Origin: Alphaproteobacteria bacterium
Lineage (GTDB): Bacteria > Pseudomonadota > Alphaproteobacteria > SHVZ01
Direction: 5' to 3'
Assembly: GCA_009694025.1 (NCBI GenBank)
Contig: SHVZ01000030.1
Location: 1 to 36,107 of the forward strand
DNA length: 36,107 nucleotides
Under the pieces are notes generated by a model, which worked only from the letters and a program-made list of their open reading frames with translations, was not told the DNA's origin and did no database searches. The stretch's first letter is position 1, and each line of letters starts with the position of its first letter. Below are positions 7,383 to 16,082 of the stretch, piece by piece. Both the position numbers and the translations under genes were made by a program.

Positions 7383-10157
7383 CTACTCCGCCGCCGCGAC
7401 GGCGTGTTCGACCTTCTCGACCTTGGCCGCGCAGTACTTGAATTCGGGGATCTTGCCGAACGGGTCGAGAAGCGGGCTGGTGAGGATATTGGCCGCCGCC
7501 TCGGCATAGCAGAACGGGATGAAGACCATGCCGCTCGGCACCGCCTCGTCGATGCGCACGCTGAGCTCGATGGCGCCGCGCCTGGTCGAGACGCGGATGG
7601 TGTCGCCGCCGCGCACGTCGAAGGTCCGCATGTCCTTGGGCGAGAGGCACGCGATGGCCGATGGCTCGATCGCATCGAGAACCGTGGCGCGGCGGGTCAT
7701 GGAGCCGGTATGCCAGTGCTCGAGCTGGCGGCCGGTGGTCAGCACCATCGGGTACTCGGAATCGATCGGCTCGCCCGGCGCCGTGTACTCTGCCGGCACC
7801 AGCCTGCCACGCTTGGTCGGCGTCGGGAAAAACCCGTCGCCGAACACGATGTCCTCGCCCGGCTGGTTCGGCGCCGCGCACGGATAGGTGACGGCGCTTT
7901 CCCGGTCCAGCCGGTCCCAGGTGATGTTGGCGAAGGACGGCATCGCTTCCGCCATTTCGGCGAACACGTCGCGCGGGTGGGTGTAGTTCCATTTGAGCCC
8001 GACGCCGCGTGCGATCTCCTGGATCAGCTCCCAGTCCTGTCGCGCCTGGCCGGGCAGCGGCAAGGCGATCCGGCCCATCTGCACCTGACGGTTGGTGTTG
8101 GTGACCGTGCCCGTCTTCTCCGGCCAGGCCGAGGCCGGCAGGATCACATCGGCATAGAACGCCGTCTCGGTGAGGAAGATGTCCTGCACCACCAGATGCT
8201 CGAGCTTGGCCAGCGCCTCGCGCGCATGGTGCGCGTCGGGATCGGACATCGCCGGGTTCTCGCCCATCACGTACATGCCGCGGATCCGATCGTCGAGGAT
8301 CGCGTTGACGATCTCGACCACCGTCAGCCCGCGCTTCGGCTGGATCGGCGAATCCCACAGCTTCTCGAAGCGGGCACGGATCTCGTCGTTCTCCACCGAC
8401 TGGTAGTCGGGCAGGAACATCGGGATCAGCCCGGCATCCGAGGCGCCCTGCACGTTGTTCTGGCCGCGGAGCGGATGCAGCCCGGTGCCCGGCCGCCCGA
8501 GCTGGCCGGTGGTGAGCGCGAGCGCGATCAGGCAGCGCGCGTTATCGGTGCCATGGATGCTCTGCGAGATGCCCATGCCCCAGAAGATGATCGAGGCCTC
8601 GGCGCGGGCGTAGAGCCGCGCGACCTCGCGGATCGTCTCGGCGTCGATGCCGCATTCCGGCTCCATCTTCTCCGGTGAGTAGTCGACGATATGCGCCTGG
8701 AGCTTCTCGAAGTCGCTGGTATGCGCCTGGACGTACTGCTTGTCGTAGAGCCCTTCGGTCACGATGACGTTGAGCATCGCATTCAGCAGTGCCACATCCT
8801 TGTTGGGCTTGAACTGCAGCATGTGCGTGGCGTGGCGCTTCATCGCCGTGCCGCGCGGGTCCATGACGATCAGCTTGGCGCCGCGCTTGGCCGCCTGCTT
8901 GAAGAAGGTCGCGGCGACCGGATGGTTGTCGGCCGGGTTGGCGCCGATGACGATGATGACCTCGGCGTCCTTGGCCGCGGTGAACGGCGCGGTCACGGCT
9001 GCAGTGCCGATGCCCTCGAACAGCGCCGCCACCGACGAGGCGTGGCACAGCCGCGTGCAGTGGTCGACGTTGTTGGTGGCGAAGCCGGTGCGGACCAGCT
9101 TCTGGAACAGATAGGCCTCCTCGTTCGATCCCTTGGCCGAGCCGAAGCCGGCGAGCGCGTTGCCGCCGTGCTGGTCGCGGATGCGCTTCAGGCCGGATGA
9201 AGCGACCTTCAGCGCCTCTTCCCAGGTCGCCTTGCGGAAATGAGTCCACGGATTGGCCGGATCGACAGTGTCGTCGACGTGCTTCGCCACGCCGTCCTTG
9301 CGGATCAGCGGCTCGGTCAGCCGCTCCGCGTGCTGCACATAGTCGAACCCGAAGCGGCCTTTGACGCACAGCCGCTTCTCGTTGGCCGGGCCCTCGCGCC
9401 CCTCGACATAGAGCAGCTTGTCGTCCCTGATGTTGTAGGTGAGCTGGCAGCCGACGCCGCAATACGGGCAGACGCTGTCGACCCGGCGATCCGCCTTGGC
9501 GGTCATCACGCCGTCCTCGTCCAGCACGGTCGCCGGCATCAGCGCGCCGGTCGGGCAGGCCTGCACGCATTCGCCGCAGGCAACGCAGGTGCTGCCGCCC
9601 ATCGGGTCGTCGAAATCGAACACGATCTTGGCGTGCGCGCCGCGGCCCGCCATGCCGATCACGTCGTTGACCTGGACCTCGCGGCAGGCGCGGACGCAGA
9701 GATTGCAATGGATGCAGGCGTCGAGATTGACCCGCATCGCCGGATGGCTCGGATCGGGCTCAGGCGCCTCGCGCCGCCCGAAGCGGCTAGCGGTCACGCC
9801 CGTGCGCGTCGCGTTCTTCCAGAATTCCGAATCCGGATCATGCGCGGTCTCGCGCGCCGGCTGGTCGGCGAGCAGCAGCTCGAACACCATCTTGCGCGAC
9901 GCCTTGGCGCGCTCGCTGGCGCTCTTGACCTTCATGCCCGGCGTCGGCTGGCGGATGCAGCTCGCGGCCAGCACGCGTTCGCCCTCGACCTCGACCATGC
10001 AGGCACGGCAATTGCCGTCCGGCCGGTACTTCATCGCCGGCGAATGACAGAGATGGGGAATCTCGACGTCGTTGCGGCTCGCCACCGTCCAGATCGTCTC
10101 GCCGGGCACGGCCTCGACCTCCTGCCCGTCGAGGACGAATTTGATCGTGTCGATCAT
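7383..10157 (-). CDS. fdhA: NAD-dependent formate dehydrogenase, alpha (molybdenum/tungsten) subunit
   Basis: Catalytic subunit of cytoplasmic formate dehydrogenase (formate + NAD+ to CO2 + NADH), 924 residues. In order: an N-terminal 2Fe-2S domain (Cys37, Cys50, Cys53, Cys67); ferredoxin-like 4Fe-4S motifs CIHCNLCVRAC and CVACGECVQACPTG; the CPYCGVGC cluster that opens the bis-MGD domain; and the active site HCTRLCHA, where Cys371 takes the place of the selenocysteine of some relatives. The C-terminal molybdopterin-dinucleotide domain starts around TGRQLEHWHTGSMTRR. ATG 10157 overlaps the fdhB stop by four bases (ATGA); a longer reading would run into fdhB and is not family-like. The layout matches FDH1 of Methylobacterium extorquens. 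Here it would oxidise formate from oxalate. Confidence 0.93.
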   Translation of the reverse strand: MIDTIKFVLDGQEVEAVPGETIWTVASRNDVEIPHLCHSPAMKYRPDGNCRACMVEVEGERVLAASCIRQPTPGMKVKSASERAKASRKMVFELLLADQPARETAHDPDSEFWKNATRTGVTASRFGRREAPEPDPSHPAMRVNLDACIHCNLCVRACREVQVNDVIGMAGRGAHAKIVFDFDDPMGGSTCVACGECVQACPTGALMPATVLDEDGVMTAKADRRVDSVCPYCGVGCQLTYNIRDDKLLYVEGREGPANEKRLCVKGRFGFDYVQHAERLTEPLIRKDGVAKHVDDTVDPANPWTHFRKATWEEALKVASSGLKRIRDQHGGNALAGFGSAKGSNEEAYLFQKLVRTGFATNNVDHCTRLCHASSVAALFEGIGTAAVTAPFTAAKDAEVIIVIGANPADNHPVAATFFKQAAKRGAKLIVMDPRGTAMKRHATHMLQFKPNKDVALLNAMLNVIVTEGLYDKQYVQAHTSDFEKLQAHIVDYSPEKMEPECGIDAETIREVARLYARAEASIIFWGMGISQSIHGTDNARCLIALALTTGQLGRPGTGLHPLRGQNNVQGASDAGLIPMFLPDYQSVENDEIRARFEKLWDSPIQPKRGLTVVEIVNAILDDRIRGMYVMGENPAMSDPDAHHAREALAKLEHLVVQDIFLTETAFYADVILPASAWPEKTGTVTNTNRQVQMGRIALPLPGQARQDWELIQEIARGVGLKWNYTHPRDVFAEMAEAMPSFANITWDRLDRESAVTYPCAAPNQPGEDIVFGDGFFPTPTKRGRLVPAEYTAPGEPIDSEYPMVLTTGRQLEHWHTGSMTRRATVLDAIEPSAIACLSPKDMRTFDVRGGDTIRVSTRRGAIELSVRIDEAVPSGMVFIPFCYAEAAANILTSPLLDPFGKIPEFKYCAAKVEKVEHAVAAAE

Positions 10158-11857
10158 CGCAGATCCTCGCGGAAATGCTTCAGCACGGATTTTACCGGAT
10201 TGGCGGCTGCCTGGCCCAGCCCGCAGATCGAGGCGTCGGTCATGGCCGCCGACAGCTCCTCGATGAGGGCTTCGTCCCATCGCGGCTCGGCCAACAGCAT
10301 GACGGCCTTCTCGGTGCCGACCCGGCATGGCGTACACTGGCCGCAGGATTCGTCCTCGAAGAAGCGCATGAGATTGAGCGCCACGCTCTTCATGTCGTCC
10401 TGGTCCGACAGGATGATGACGGCGTGCGAGCCGACGAAGCAGCCATATGGCTCCAGCGTGCCGAAATCGAGCGGCAGATCGGCCATCGACGCCGGCAGGA
10501 TGCCGCCCGAGGCGCCGCCGGGCAGATAACCCTTGAACTCATGACCGTCGAGCATGCCGCCTGAGAATTCGTCGATCAGCTCGCGCGCCGTGACGCCGGC
10601 CGGCGCCAGCACCACGCCCGGCCTCTTCACTCGCCCGGAGACCGAGAAGGAGCGCAGCCCCTTGCGGCCGCGCCTTCCATGCCCGACAAACCAAGCGGCG
10701 CCTTTTTCGGCGATGTCGCGCACCCACCACAGTGTCTCGATGTTTTGCACCAGCGTCGGGCGGCCGAACAGTCCGACCTGAGCGACATAAGGCGGCCGGT
10801 GGCGAGGCAGGCCGCGCTTGCCCTCGATGCTTTCGATCATCGCCGACTCTTCGCCGCAGATATAGGCGCCGGCGCCGCGCCTGAGATGAATCCTGGTGGC
10901 TCGCGCGAGCCCGGCCGATTCAAACTTCGGGATCTCGGCCAACAGCATCTGGCGCAGCTGCGGATACTCGTCGCGCAGATAGATATAGACGTCGGTCGCT
11001 TCGACCACCCAGGCGGCGATCAGCATGCCTTCGAGAAATCGGTGCGGATCGATGTCGAGATAGTGCCGGTCCTTGAACGTGCCGACCTCGCCCTCGTCGC
11101 CGTTGACGCACATCAGCCGTGGCGCTTTTTCCTGCCGCACCAGTTTCCATTTGCGACCGGTGGGGAAGCCGGCGCCGCCGAGCCCGCGCAGGCCGGCGTC
11201 GTCGATGCGCTCGATCAGATCGTCGCGGGTCAGGTTCCCGTCGAGACAGTCGCGCAGCAATTTGTAACCGCCCTCGGCGACATAGGCGGCGTAATCCTGG
11301 CCGGGCTTCGTCGCGTGGTGGCCGTGCGCCTTGAGCGCCGCTTCGACTTTAGCCGGCGTCGCCGCGAAGACCTGGTCGTGTCCGACGGCGCAGGCGGGTG
11401 CCTTGTCGCACGCTCCCATGCAGGGCGCACGGATCACGCGGACCTTCTTCGGATCGAGCGTCGCCTTGAGCTCCTCGAGCAACTTCGGCGCGCCGAACAT
11501 CTCGCAGGACAGGCTGTCGCAGACCCGCACCGTGACCGCCGGCGGCGGCGCCTCGCCTTCACGCACGATGTCGAAATGCGCGTAGAACGACGCGACCTCG
11601 TAGACCTCGGCCTGGGCCATCTTCATCTCGTACGCGAGCGCCGCCAGATACGCGGCCGAGAGGTGCCCGTATTTGTCCTGGATCAGGTGCAGGTGCTCGA
11701 TCAGCAGGTTGCGCTGGCGCGACCGGTCGCCGAGCAGGGCTTGCACCTGGCCGAGCGCGTCGGAATCGACCTGACGACCTTTCGTCTGCGAGCGCGCCTT
11801 GCGGCGGCCTTCGCCGCCACGGGCGTGTTTGCGGATTTCAGCGGGGGATTGCGCCAT
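10154..11857 (-). CDS. fdhB: NAD-dependent formate dehydrogenase, beta subunit (NuoE-NuoF fusion)
   Basis: Diaphorase subunit of 567 residues that passes electrons from the alpha subunit to NAD+. The N-terminal third is a NuoE-like thioredoxin-fold domain with 2Fe-2S ligands Cys113, Cys118, Cys146 and Cys150. The rest is NuoF-like: FMN/NADH-binding GLGGAGFPTGRKW, GAGAYICGEESAMIESIEG, and a 4Fe-4S site ESCGQCTPCR with a distal SICGLGQ. Many bacteria split these into FdsG and FdsB; fusion is the FDH1 arrangement. ATG 11857 is preferred over 11902 because the added residues are unlike the family. A basic stretch at residues 10-28 precedes the NuoE fold. It lies 65 bases after tctB on the same strand. 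Confidence 0.92.
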   Translation of the reverse strand: MAQSPAEIRKHARGGEGRRKARSQTKGRQVDSDALGQVQALLGDRSRQRNLLIEHLHLIQDKYGHLSAAYLAALAYEMKMAQAEVYEVASFYAHFDIVREGEAPPPAVTVRVCDSLSCEMFGAPKLLEELKATLDPKKVRVIRAPCMGACDKAPACAVGHDQVFAATPAKVEAALKAHGHHATKPGQDYAAYVAEGGYKLLRDCLDGNLTRDDLIERIDDAGLRGLGGAGFPTGRKWKLVRQEKAPRLMCVNGDEGEVGTFKDRHYLDIDPHRFLEGMLIAAWVVEATDVYIYLRDEYPQLRQMLLAEIPKFESAGLARATRIHLRRGAGAYICGEESAMIESIEGKRGLPRHRPPYVAQVGLFGRPTLVQNIETLWWVRDIAEKGAAWFVGHGRRGRKGLRSFSVSGRVKRPGVVLAPAGVTARELIDEFSGGMLDGHEFKGYLPGGASGGILPASMADLPLDFGTLEPYGCFVGSHAVIILSDQDDMKSVALNLMRFFEDESCGQCTPCRVGTEKAVMLLAEPRWDEALIEELSAAMTDASICGLGQAAANPVKSVLKHFREDLR

Positions 11858-11922
11858 TCTCAATGTGCTTTCAGGCCGATACGCCCAAGTTCGAGCTGCC
11901 ACTAATCAAGGCGGTGGCCGGG

Positions 11923-12438
11923 CTAGTAGCCGAGAAATTCCTCGAACGGTCCTTTGGGCAGTGGGACGAGGAACCAGACCTCGAACATCAGGAACAGCGC
12001 CACCGATACCGCAACGCCGATGGTGGCGCCGCGCAGGATCGGATACTTGCCGAAGTACCACATGAACAGCGCTATATAGATCGCCGACGCGACGTAGATG
12101 CCGATGAAGCCGAGGACGACGATGTACACCACCAGCGGCACCAGTACCGCCAGCACCAGGCGGAAGGCGGGCTTGGTGACAAAAGTCTTCTCGCCACCGG
12201 CACGATCGAGAAACGCGCGCACGAGCGTGACGACACTCGATATCGTCAGGAGCAGGCCGATATAGAACGGGAAGTATCCGGCGGCCGGCCCCTCGATCGG
12301 ACGCCAGCCTGCGCCGAGGCGCAGGCTGTCCACGATGACGACCGCCGCCACCGCGAGCAGCACGAGCGCGACGACGATATCCATCGTCCGGTTGGAGACC
12401 AGACGCGGTCCGGCGGAACTGTTTTCGTGCTCGCTCAT
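11923..12438 (-). CDS. tctB: Tripartite tricarboxylate transporter small membrane subunit TctB
   Basis: Small membrane protein of the TTT family, 171 residues, with about four hydrophobic helices: residues 19-36 (TMDIVVALVLLAVAAVVI), around 55-75, 95-118 and a C-terminal pair ending in LFLMFEVWFLVPLP. The motif GPAAGYFPFYIGLLL is characteristic of TctB. It pairs with TctA in the inner membrane and works with the periplasmic TctC. By context the cargo may be oxalate. It comes after tctC, an A-C-B order that differs from the textbook C-B-A operon. Confidence 0.88.
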   Translation of the reverse strand: MSEHENSSAGPRLVSNRTMDIVVALVLLAVAAVVIVDSLRLGAGWRPIEGPAAGYFPFYIGLLLTISSVVTLVRAFLDRAGGEKTFVTKPAFRLVLAVLVPLVVYIVVLGFIGIYVASAIYIALFMWYFGKYPILRGATIGVAVSVALFLMFEVWFLVPLPKGPFEEFLGY

Positions 12439-12466
12439 CCTGTCTCCGCAATCTCGCCGGCAGGTG

Positions 12467-12494
12467 CCCGCCGGGCCGCTGAGGGCCCGGCGGG
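12467..12494 (-). repeat. Strong stem-loop between tctC and tctB
   Basis: A perfect 11-bp GC stem (CCCGCCGGGCC / GGCCCGGCGGG) with a six-base loop lies just after the tctC stop. No T-run follows on the minus strand, so it is more likely to stabilise tctC mRNA or attenuate than to terminate. Such structures often raise binding-protein expression over its membrane partners. Confidence 0.65.
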
Positions 12495-12507
12495 CGGTGC
12501 CTTAACG

Positions 12508-13530
12508 TCAGTTGGTCTTGGCGAGGAAGTCCGCCTCTTTCATCAGGTCGTAGTGCAGCTTCTCGGCGCCCTCGACCCATTTTCGGTATTCCGCACCGGT
12601 CATGATCGTCTGGTTGAAGGCACCCTGCTCCATGAACGTCCGCCAGTCCGGCGTCTGCATGACCTTGGTCAGAAGGTCGACGTAGAAGTCCGTCTGGTCC
12701 TTGGTGATGCCACCCGCCGCGAAGATGCCGCGCAGCATCTGGTACTCGACATTGACGCCGGATTCCTTGCAGGTCGGGATATCGCTCCACGCCATGTCGC
12801 TCGTGACCTTGGCGGTGTAGATGCTGCGCTTCCCGTCGAACAGGCAGAGCGGCCGCAGAGCACCGGCCCTCCACTGGGCGACCGCCTCGATCGGGTTGTT
12901 GACCGTCGAGTCGACATGCTTGCCGACGAGCTGCACCGCTACCGCTCCGCCGCCGGCGAAGGGCACGTAGGTGAACTTCTTGCCGCCGGTCAGGCGCTCC
13001 AGCGCCACCGTGATGATCTGGTCTTCCTGCTTCGAGCCGGTGCCGCCCATCTTGAACTGGCGGTCGCTGCCGCCTTTCACCGCATTGAGGTAGTCCTGCG
13101 CGGTCTTGTAGGGCGCCTCGGCATTCACCCACAGCACGAACTGGTCGAGCGCCAGCATGGCGACAGGCGTCAGGTCCTTCCAGTTGAAGGGCGTGCCGGT
13201 GGCGAGCGGCGTGGTGAACAGGTTCGACAGCGTGATGATGATCTTGTGCGGATCGCGCGGTGTCGACTTGATGTCGAGGAAGCCTTCGGCCCCGGCGCCG
13301 CCGGCTTTGTTCACGACGATCAGGTTCTGCTTCATCAGATTGTGTTTCTTGACGATGCCGTCGATGAAGCGCGCCATCTGGTCGGCGCCGCCGCCGGTGC
13401 CCGCGGGAATCAGAAGGGTGACGGGGCGGGTCGGCTCCCACGCGGCCTGGACCGGTGCCGCGGCCAGGGCCGCCAGCACGGCCGCGCCGAGCAGCAACGA
13501 TCGCGGAGCAAGCAGGTGCTTGAGCATCAT
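12508..13530 (-). CDS. tctC: Tripartite tricarboxylate transporter substrate-binding protein TctC (Bug family)
   Basis: Periplasmic solute receptor of 340 residues. A Sec signal peptide is clear: basic start MMLKHLLAPR, hydrophobic core, and likely cleavage in PVQA-AWEP after residue 29. The mature part has the Bug-family opening RPVTLLIPAGTGGGADQMAR and the conserved VVNKAGGAGAEG loop that holds carboxylates. The family captures di- and tricarboxylates and related acids, so oxalate is a reasonable guess here but is not shown. AAGGAGAGG precedes the ATG-ATG start on the minus strand. It sits between tctA (109-base gap) and tctB. Confidence 0.9.
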   Translation of the reverse strand: MMLKHLLAPRSLLLGAAVLAALAAAPVQAAWEPTRPVTLLIPAGTGGGADQMARFIDGIVKKHNLMKQNLIVVNKAGGAGAEGFLDIKSTPRDPHKIIITLSNLFTTPLATGTPFNWKDLTPVAMLALDQFVLWVNAEAPYKTAQDYLNAVKGGSDRQFKMGGTGSKQEDQIITVALERLTGGKKFTYVPFAGGGAVAVQLVGKHVDSTVNNPIEAVAQWRAGALRPLCLFDGKRSIYTAKVTSDMAWSDIPTCKESGVNVEYQMLRGIFAAGGITKDQTDFYVDLLTKVMQTPDWRTFMEQGAFNQTIMTGAEYRKWVEGAEKLHYDLMKEADFLAKTN

Positions 13531-13639
13531 GTTTCCTCTCCTTCTCGCCTGTTGATTCAGCTTTTTTATCGTTGGTCCGACACGTCGAACGTATGAGCGA
13601 GCGTAAACGCGTGACTGTCTTGCGTCCAGCGCGGCACCG

Positions 13640-15142
13640 TCAGGCCGGCTTGGCCGTCAGGGCCTTGCTGATGACCCACTGGATCACCGGCCAGAACAGC
13701 AGGATCATGCCGAGGCCGAATATCGTGCCGACCAGCCCGTTGGCCCAGAAGATCGACAGATCGCCCTGCGACATCAGCATCGACTGGCGGAACGAGCTTT
13801 CAGCCATGTCGCCGAGCACCAACGCCAGCACCAGCGGTGGCAGCGGGTAACTCAGCTTGTTGAAGACGTAGCCGATGATCCCGAACATTCCCATCATCCA
13901 CACGTCGAACATCGCATTGTTGATCGTGTAGGCGCCGACGGCGCAGATGACCATGATCGCCGGCGCGATCGCGCTGAACGGCACGCGCAGGATCGCGGCG
14001 AACAGCGGCACGCAGGTCAGCACGATGACGAGGCCGGCGATGTTGCCGAGATACATGCTGGCGATCAGGCCCCAGACGAAATCTTTCTGCTCGATGAACA
14101 GCAGCGGTCCCGGCTGCAGGCCCCAGATCAGCAGCCCACCGAGCAGCACGGCTGCGGTCGGCGAGCCGGGGATGCCGAGCGTGATCATCGGCAGCAACGC
14201 GCTGGTGCCGGCGGCGTGAGCGGCGGTTTCGGGCGCGATCACGCCTTCGATCTCGCCCTTGCCGAAATTGTCGCCGCGCTTGGAGAAGCGCTTGGCAAGG
14301 CCGTAGCTCATGAACGAGGCCGGCGTGGCGCCGCCTGGCGTGATGCCCATCCAGCAGCCGATCAGGCAGGAGCGCAGCGAGGTCGCCCAGTATTGCGGCA
14401 GCTTCTTCCAGGTCTGGAGAACCGCCTTCATGTTCAGCTTGGCCTGGGTGCCGGCGAAGGCGAGGCCCGACTCCATCGACGCCAGGATCTCGCCGATGCC
14501 GAACAGCCCGATCACCGCGGTGAGGAACTTGAAGCCGGTCAGCAGCTCGGCCGTGCCGAACGTCATGCGGAGCTGTCCGGTGACGGTATCGAGCCCGACG
14601 GAGGCCAAGGCGAAGCCCAGGCACATCGAGGCCAGCGTTTTGAATGGCGAGCCGCGGCCCATGCCGATGAAGCTGGCAAAAGTGAGGAACTGAACGGCGA
14701 AGAATTCGGGGGGGCCGAATTTCAGCGCGAACTTGGCGACCAGGGGGGCGAGAAACGTGATGAGGATGACCGCGACCAGGGCGCCGACGAAGGACGAGGT
14801 GAAAGCGGCGGTCAGCGCCTCGTCGGCCCGGCCCTGCTTCGCCATCGGATGGCCGTCGAAGGTGGTCGCCACCGACCACGGCTCGCCCGGGATGTTGAAC
14901 AGGATCGAGGTGATGGCACCACCGAACAGGGCGCCCCAGTAGATGCAGGACAGCATGATGATCGCCGAGGTCGGCGGCATCGTGAAGGTCAGCGGCAGCA
15001 GGATCGCGACGCCGTTGGCGCCGCCGAGGCCCGGAAGGACGCCGATGATCACACCGAGCAGGATCCCGATGAGCATCAGCAGCAGATTGAACGGATTGAG
15101 GACGACCGCGAAGCCGCCCATCAGCGAAGACAGTTCTTCCAA
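13640..15142 (-). CDS. tctA: Tripartite tricarboxylate transporter large permease TctA
   Basis: Large inner-membrane permease of 500 residues with about 11-12 helices. Family signatures are GVLPGLGGANGVAILLPLTF near residues 34-53 and WGALFGGAITSILFNIPGEP near 70-90; the first and second halves show related G-rich loops (GVIAPETAAHAAGTSALLPM). It is first in the minus-strand operon tctA-tctC-tctB-fdhB-fdhA and starts 200 bases from the divergent gntR gene, so both may be controlled from the same region. It transports organic acids with TctB and TctC; the specific cargo is inferred from the oxalate neighbours only. Confidence 0.92.
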   Translation of the reverse strand: MEELSSLMGGFAVVLNPFNLLLMLIGILLGVIIGVLPGLGGANGVAILLPLTFTMPPTSAIIMLSCIYWGALFGGAITSILFNIPGEPWSVATTFDGHPMAKQGRADEALTAAFTSSFVGALVAVILITFLAPLVAKFALKFGPPEFFAVQFLTFASFIGMGRGSPFKTLASMCLGFALASVGLDTVTGQLRMTFGTAELLTGFKFLTAVIGLFGIGEILASMESGLAFAGTQAKLNMKAVLQTWKKLPQYWATSLRSCLIGCWMGITPGGATPASFMSYGLAKRFSKRGDNFGKGEIEGVIAPETAAHAAGTSALLPMITLGIPGSPTAAVLLGGLLIWGLQPGPLLFIEQKDFVWGLIASMYLGNIAGLVIVLTCVPLFAAILRVPFSAIAPAIMVICAVGAYTINNAMFDVWMMGMFGIIGYVFNKLSYPLPPLVLALVLGDMAESSFRQSMLMSQGDLSIFWANGLVGTIFGLGMILLFWPVIQWVISKALTAKPA

Positions 15143-15341
15143 CGCCGGTTCCCCTCAATTTTCTTACCGAGCACCGCGCCCGTGTGCCGGTCGGCCTTGC
15201 GGTCCTTGTACCGTCACGTGTATTTGGTATACAAAATGCCTGAGCGAATGCTTTTGTAAAGCCGAAATGTAACGGTGCCGCGCCGTAAGCTTCGTAAAAA
15301 GTCGGCGCAAGAAAGTACTCCCTGGGGGACTAGGTCGACCG
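15143..15341. promoter_or_regulatory. Divergent control region tctA / gntR
   Basis: This 199-base gap separates the minus-strand transport/formate operon from the plus-strand oxalate operon. It is clearly AT-richer than its surroundings between 15204 and 15300. A possible plus-strand promoter is TTGTAC (15206-15211), 16 bases, TATACA (15228-15233); the -35 match is poor. The -10 coincides with the putative GntR operator described separately. Confidence 0.5.
15223..15236. promoter_or_regulatory. Putative GntR/FCD operator
   Basis: TTTGGTATACAAAA is a near-perfect palindrome: a GTATAC core flanked by TTTG/CAAA-like arms, with one asymmetric base. It resembles the short palindromes bound by FadR-subfamily GntR proteins. 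It lies 106 bases before the gntR start and overlaps a possible -10, which would suit autorepression and joint control of both operons. Confidence 0.5.
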
Positions 15342-16037
15342 ATGACGGCGCTAAAGCTGGCGGTGCAGCCGATCGAGGCGGAGCCGAGTTTCCGGGACCG
15401 TGCCTACGCGGCCCTGAAACAGGCCATCACCACCATGGACATCTACGCTACCCGCGAGCCGATCCGGCTCGACGAGCGCCAGCTGTCGCAGGATCTCGGC
15501 ATCAGCCGCACGCCGATCCGCGAGGCCTTCAACCGGCTCGAGCAGGAAGGCTTCATCCGCTCGATTCCGCGCAAGGGCACGTTCATCGTCCGCAAGACCA
15601 AGCAGGAGATCCTGGAGATCATCGGCGTCTGGGCGGCGCTCGAGGCGATGGCCGCGCGCCTGATCACGCTGCATGCCACCGACGCGGAGATCGGCCTGCT
15701 GCGCCGGCTGTTCGTCGGGTTCGAAGGAGCCGGCCATGATCCACACCTGCATATCGACGAGTATTCGGAAGCGAACATCCGCTTCCATCAGGCGATCGTG
15801 AACATGAGCCGCAACCGGCTGCTGATGGAGGTGATGGACAACCTCTTCATCCACATGCGCTCGATCCGGCGCCAGACGATCTCCGAGCACGACCGCGCAA
15901 CGCGCTCGATCAAGGATCACATGAACATCATCGAGGCGCTGGAGCGGCGCGACAGCGAGCGCGCCGAGCGGCTGGTGCGCCAGCACAGCCTCGATCTCGC
16001 CACCCACGTCGAAAAGAACGTCACCTATCTGGACTGA
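15342..16037 (+). CDS. GntR family transcriptional regulator, FadR/FCD subfamily
   Basis: DNA-binding regulator of 231 residues. A winged helix occupies residues 15-75, with the signature DERQLSQDLGISRTPIREAFNRLEQEGFI and wing RKGTFIV. An all-helical FCD ligand domain follows (about 80-225), with metal/ligand residues around Asp-x-x-x-H in EANIRFHQAIVNMSRNRLL and the late histidines of IKDHMNIIEAL. FCD regulators usually respond to small carboxylates, so oxalate, formate or a CoA ester is a fair guess for the effector. It is the first gene of the oxalate operon and diverges from tctA. Confidence 0.88.
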   Translation: MTALKLAVQPIEAEPSFRDRAYAALKQAITTMDIYATREPIRLDERQLSQDLGISRTPIREAFNRLEQEGFIRSIPRKGTFIVRKTKQEILEIIGVWAALEAMAARLITLHATDAEIGLLRRLFVGFEGAGHDPHLHIDEYSEANIRFHQAIVNMSRNRLLMEVMDNLFIHMRSIRRQTISEHDRATRSIKDHMNIIEALERRDSERAERLVRQHSLDLATHVEKNVTYLD

Positions 16038-16040
16038 AAA

Positions 16041-16076
16041 GCCGCCGCGCCAAAGGCGGCTGCCGATCGGAGGAGG
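16041..16076 (+). promoter_or_regulatory. Stem-loop and strong ribosome site before oxc
   Basis: GCCGCC (16041-16046) and GGCGGC (16055-16060) can pair with an eight-base loop in the 45-base gap between gntR and oxc. GGAGGAGG (16069-16076) lies six bases before the oxc ATG. Together these suggest strong oxc translation with reduced read-through of the regulator message. Confidence 0.5.
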
Positions 16077-16082
16077 AAAGCC

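Noticed and set aside
10158-10337. Longer fdhA reading frame starting inside fdhB (984 residues)
   Set aside because: The extra 60 residues are low-complexity antisense-like sequence unlike the family, while ATG 10157 overlaps the fdhB stop in the usual ATGA way and gives the standard N-terminus.
14216-15259. 347-residue plus-strand frame opposite tctA
   Set aside because: It is a shadow of tctA with Arg/Glu/Gly/Gln-rich low-complexity sequence and no domain.
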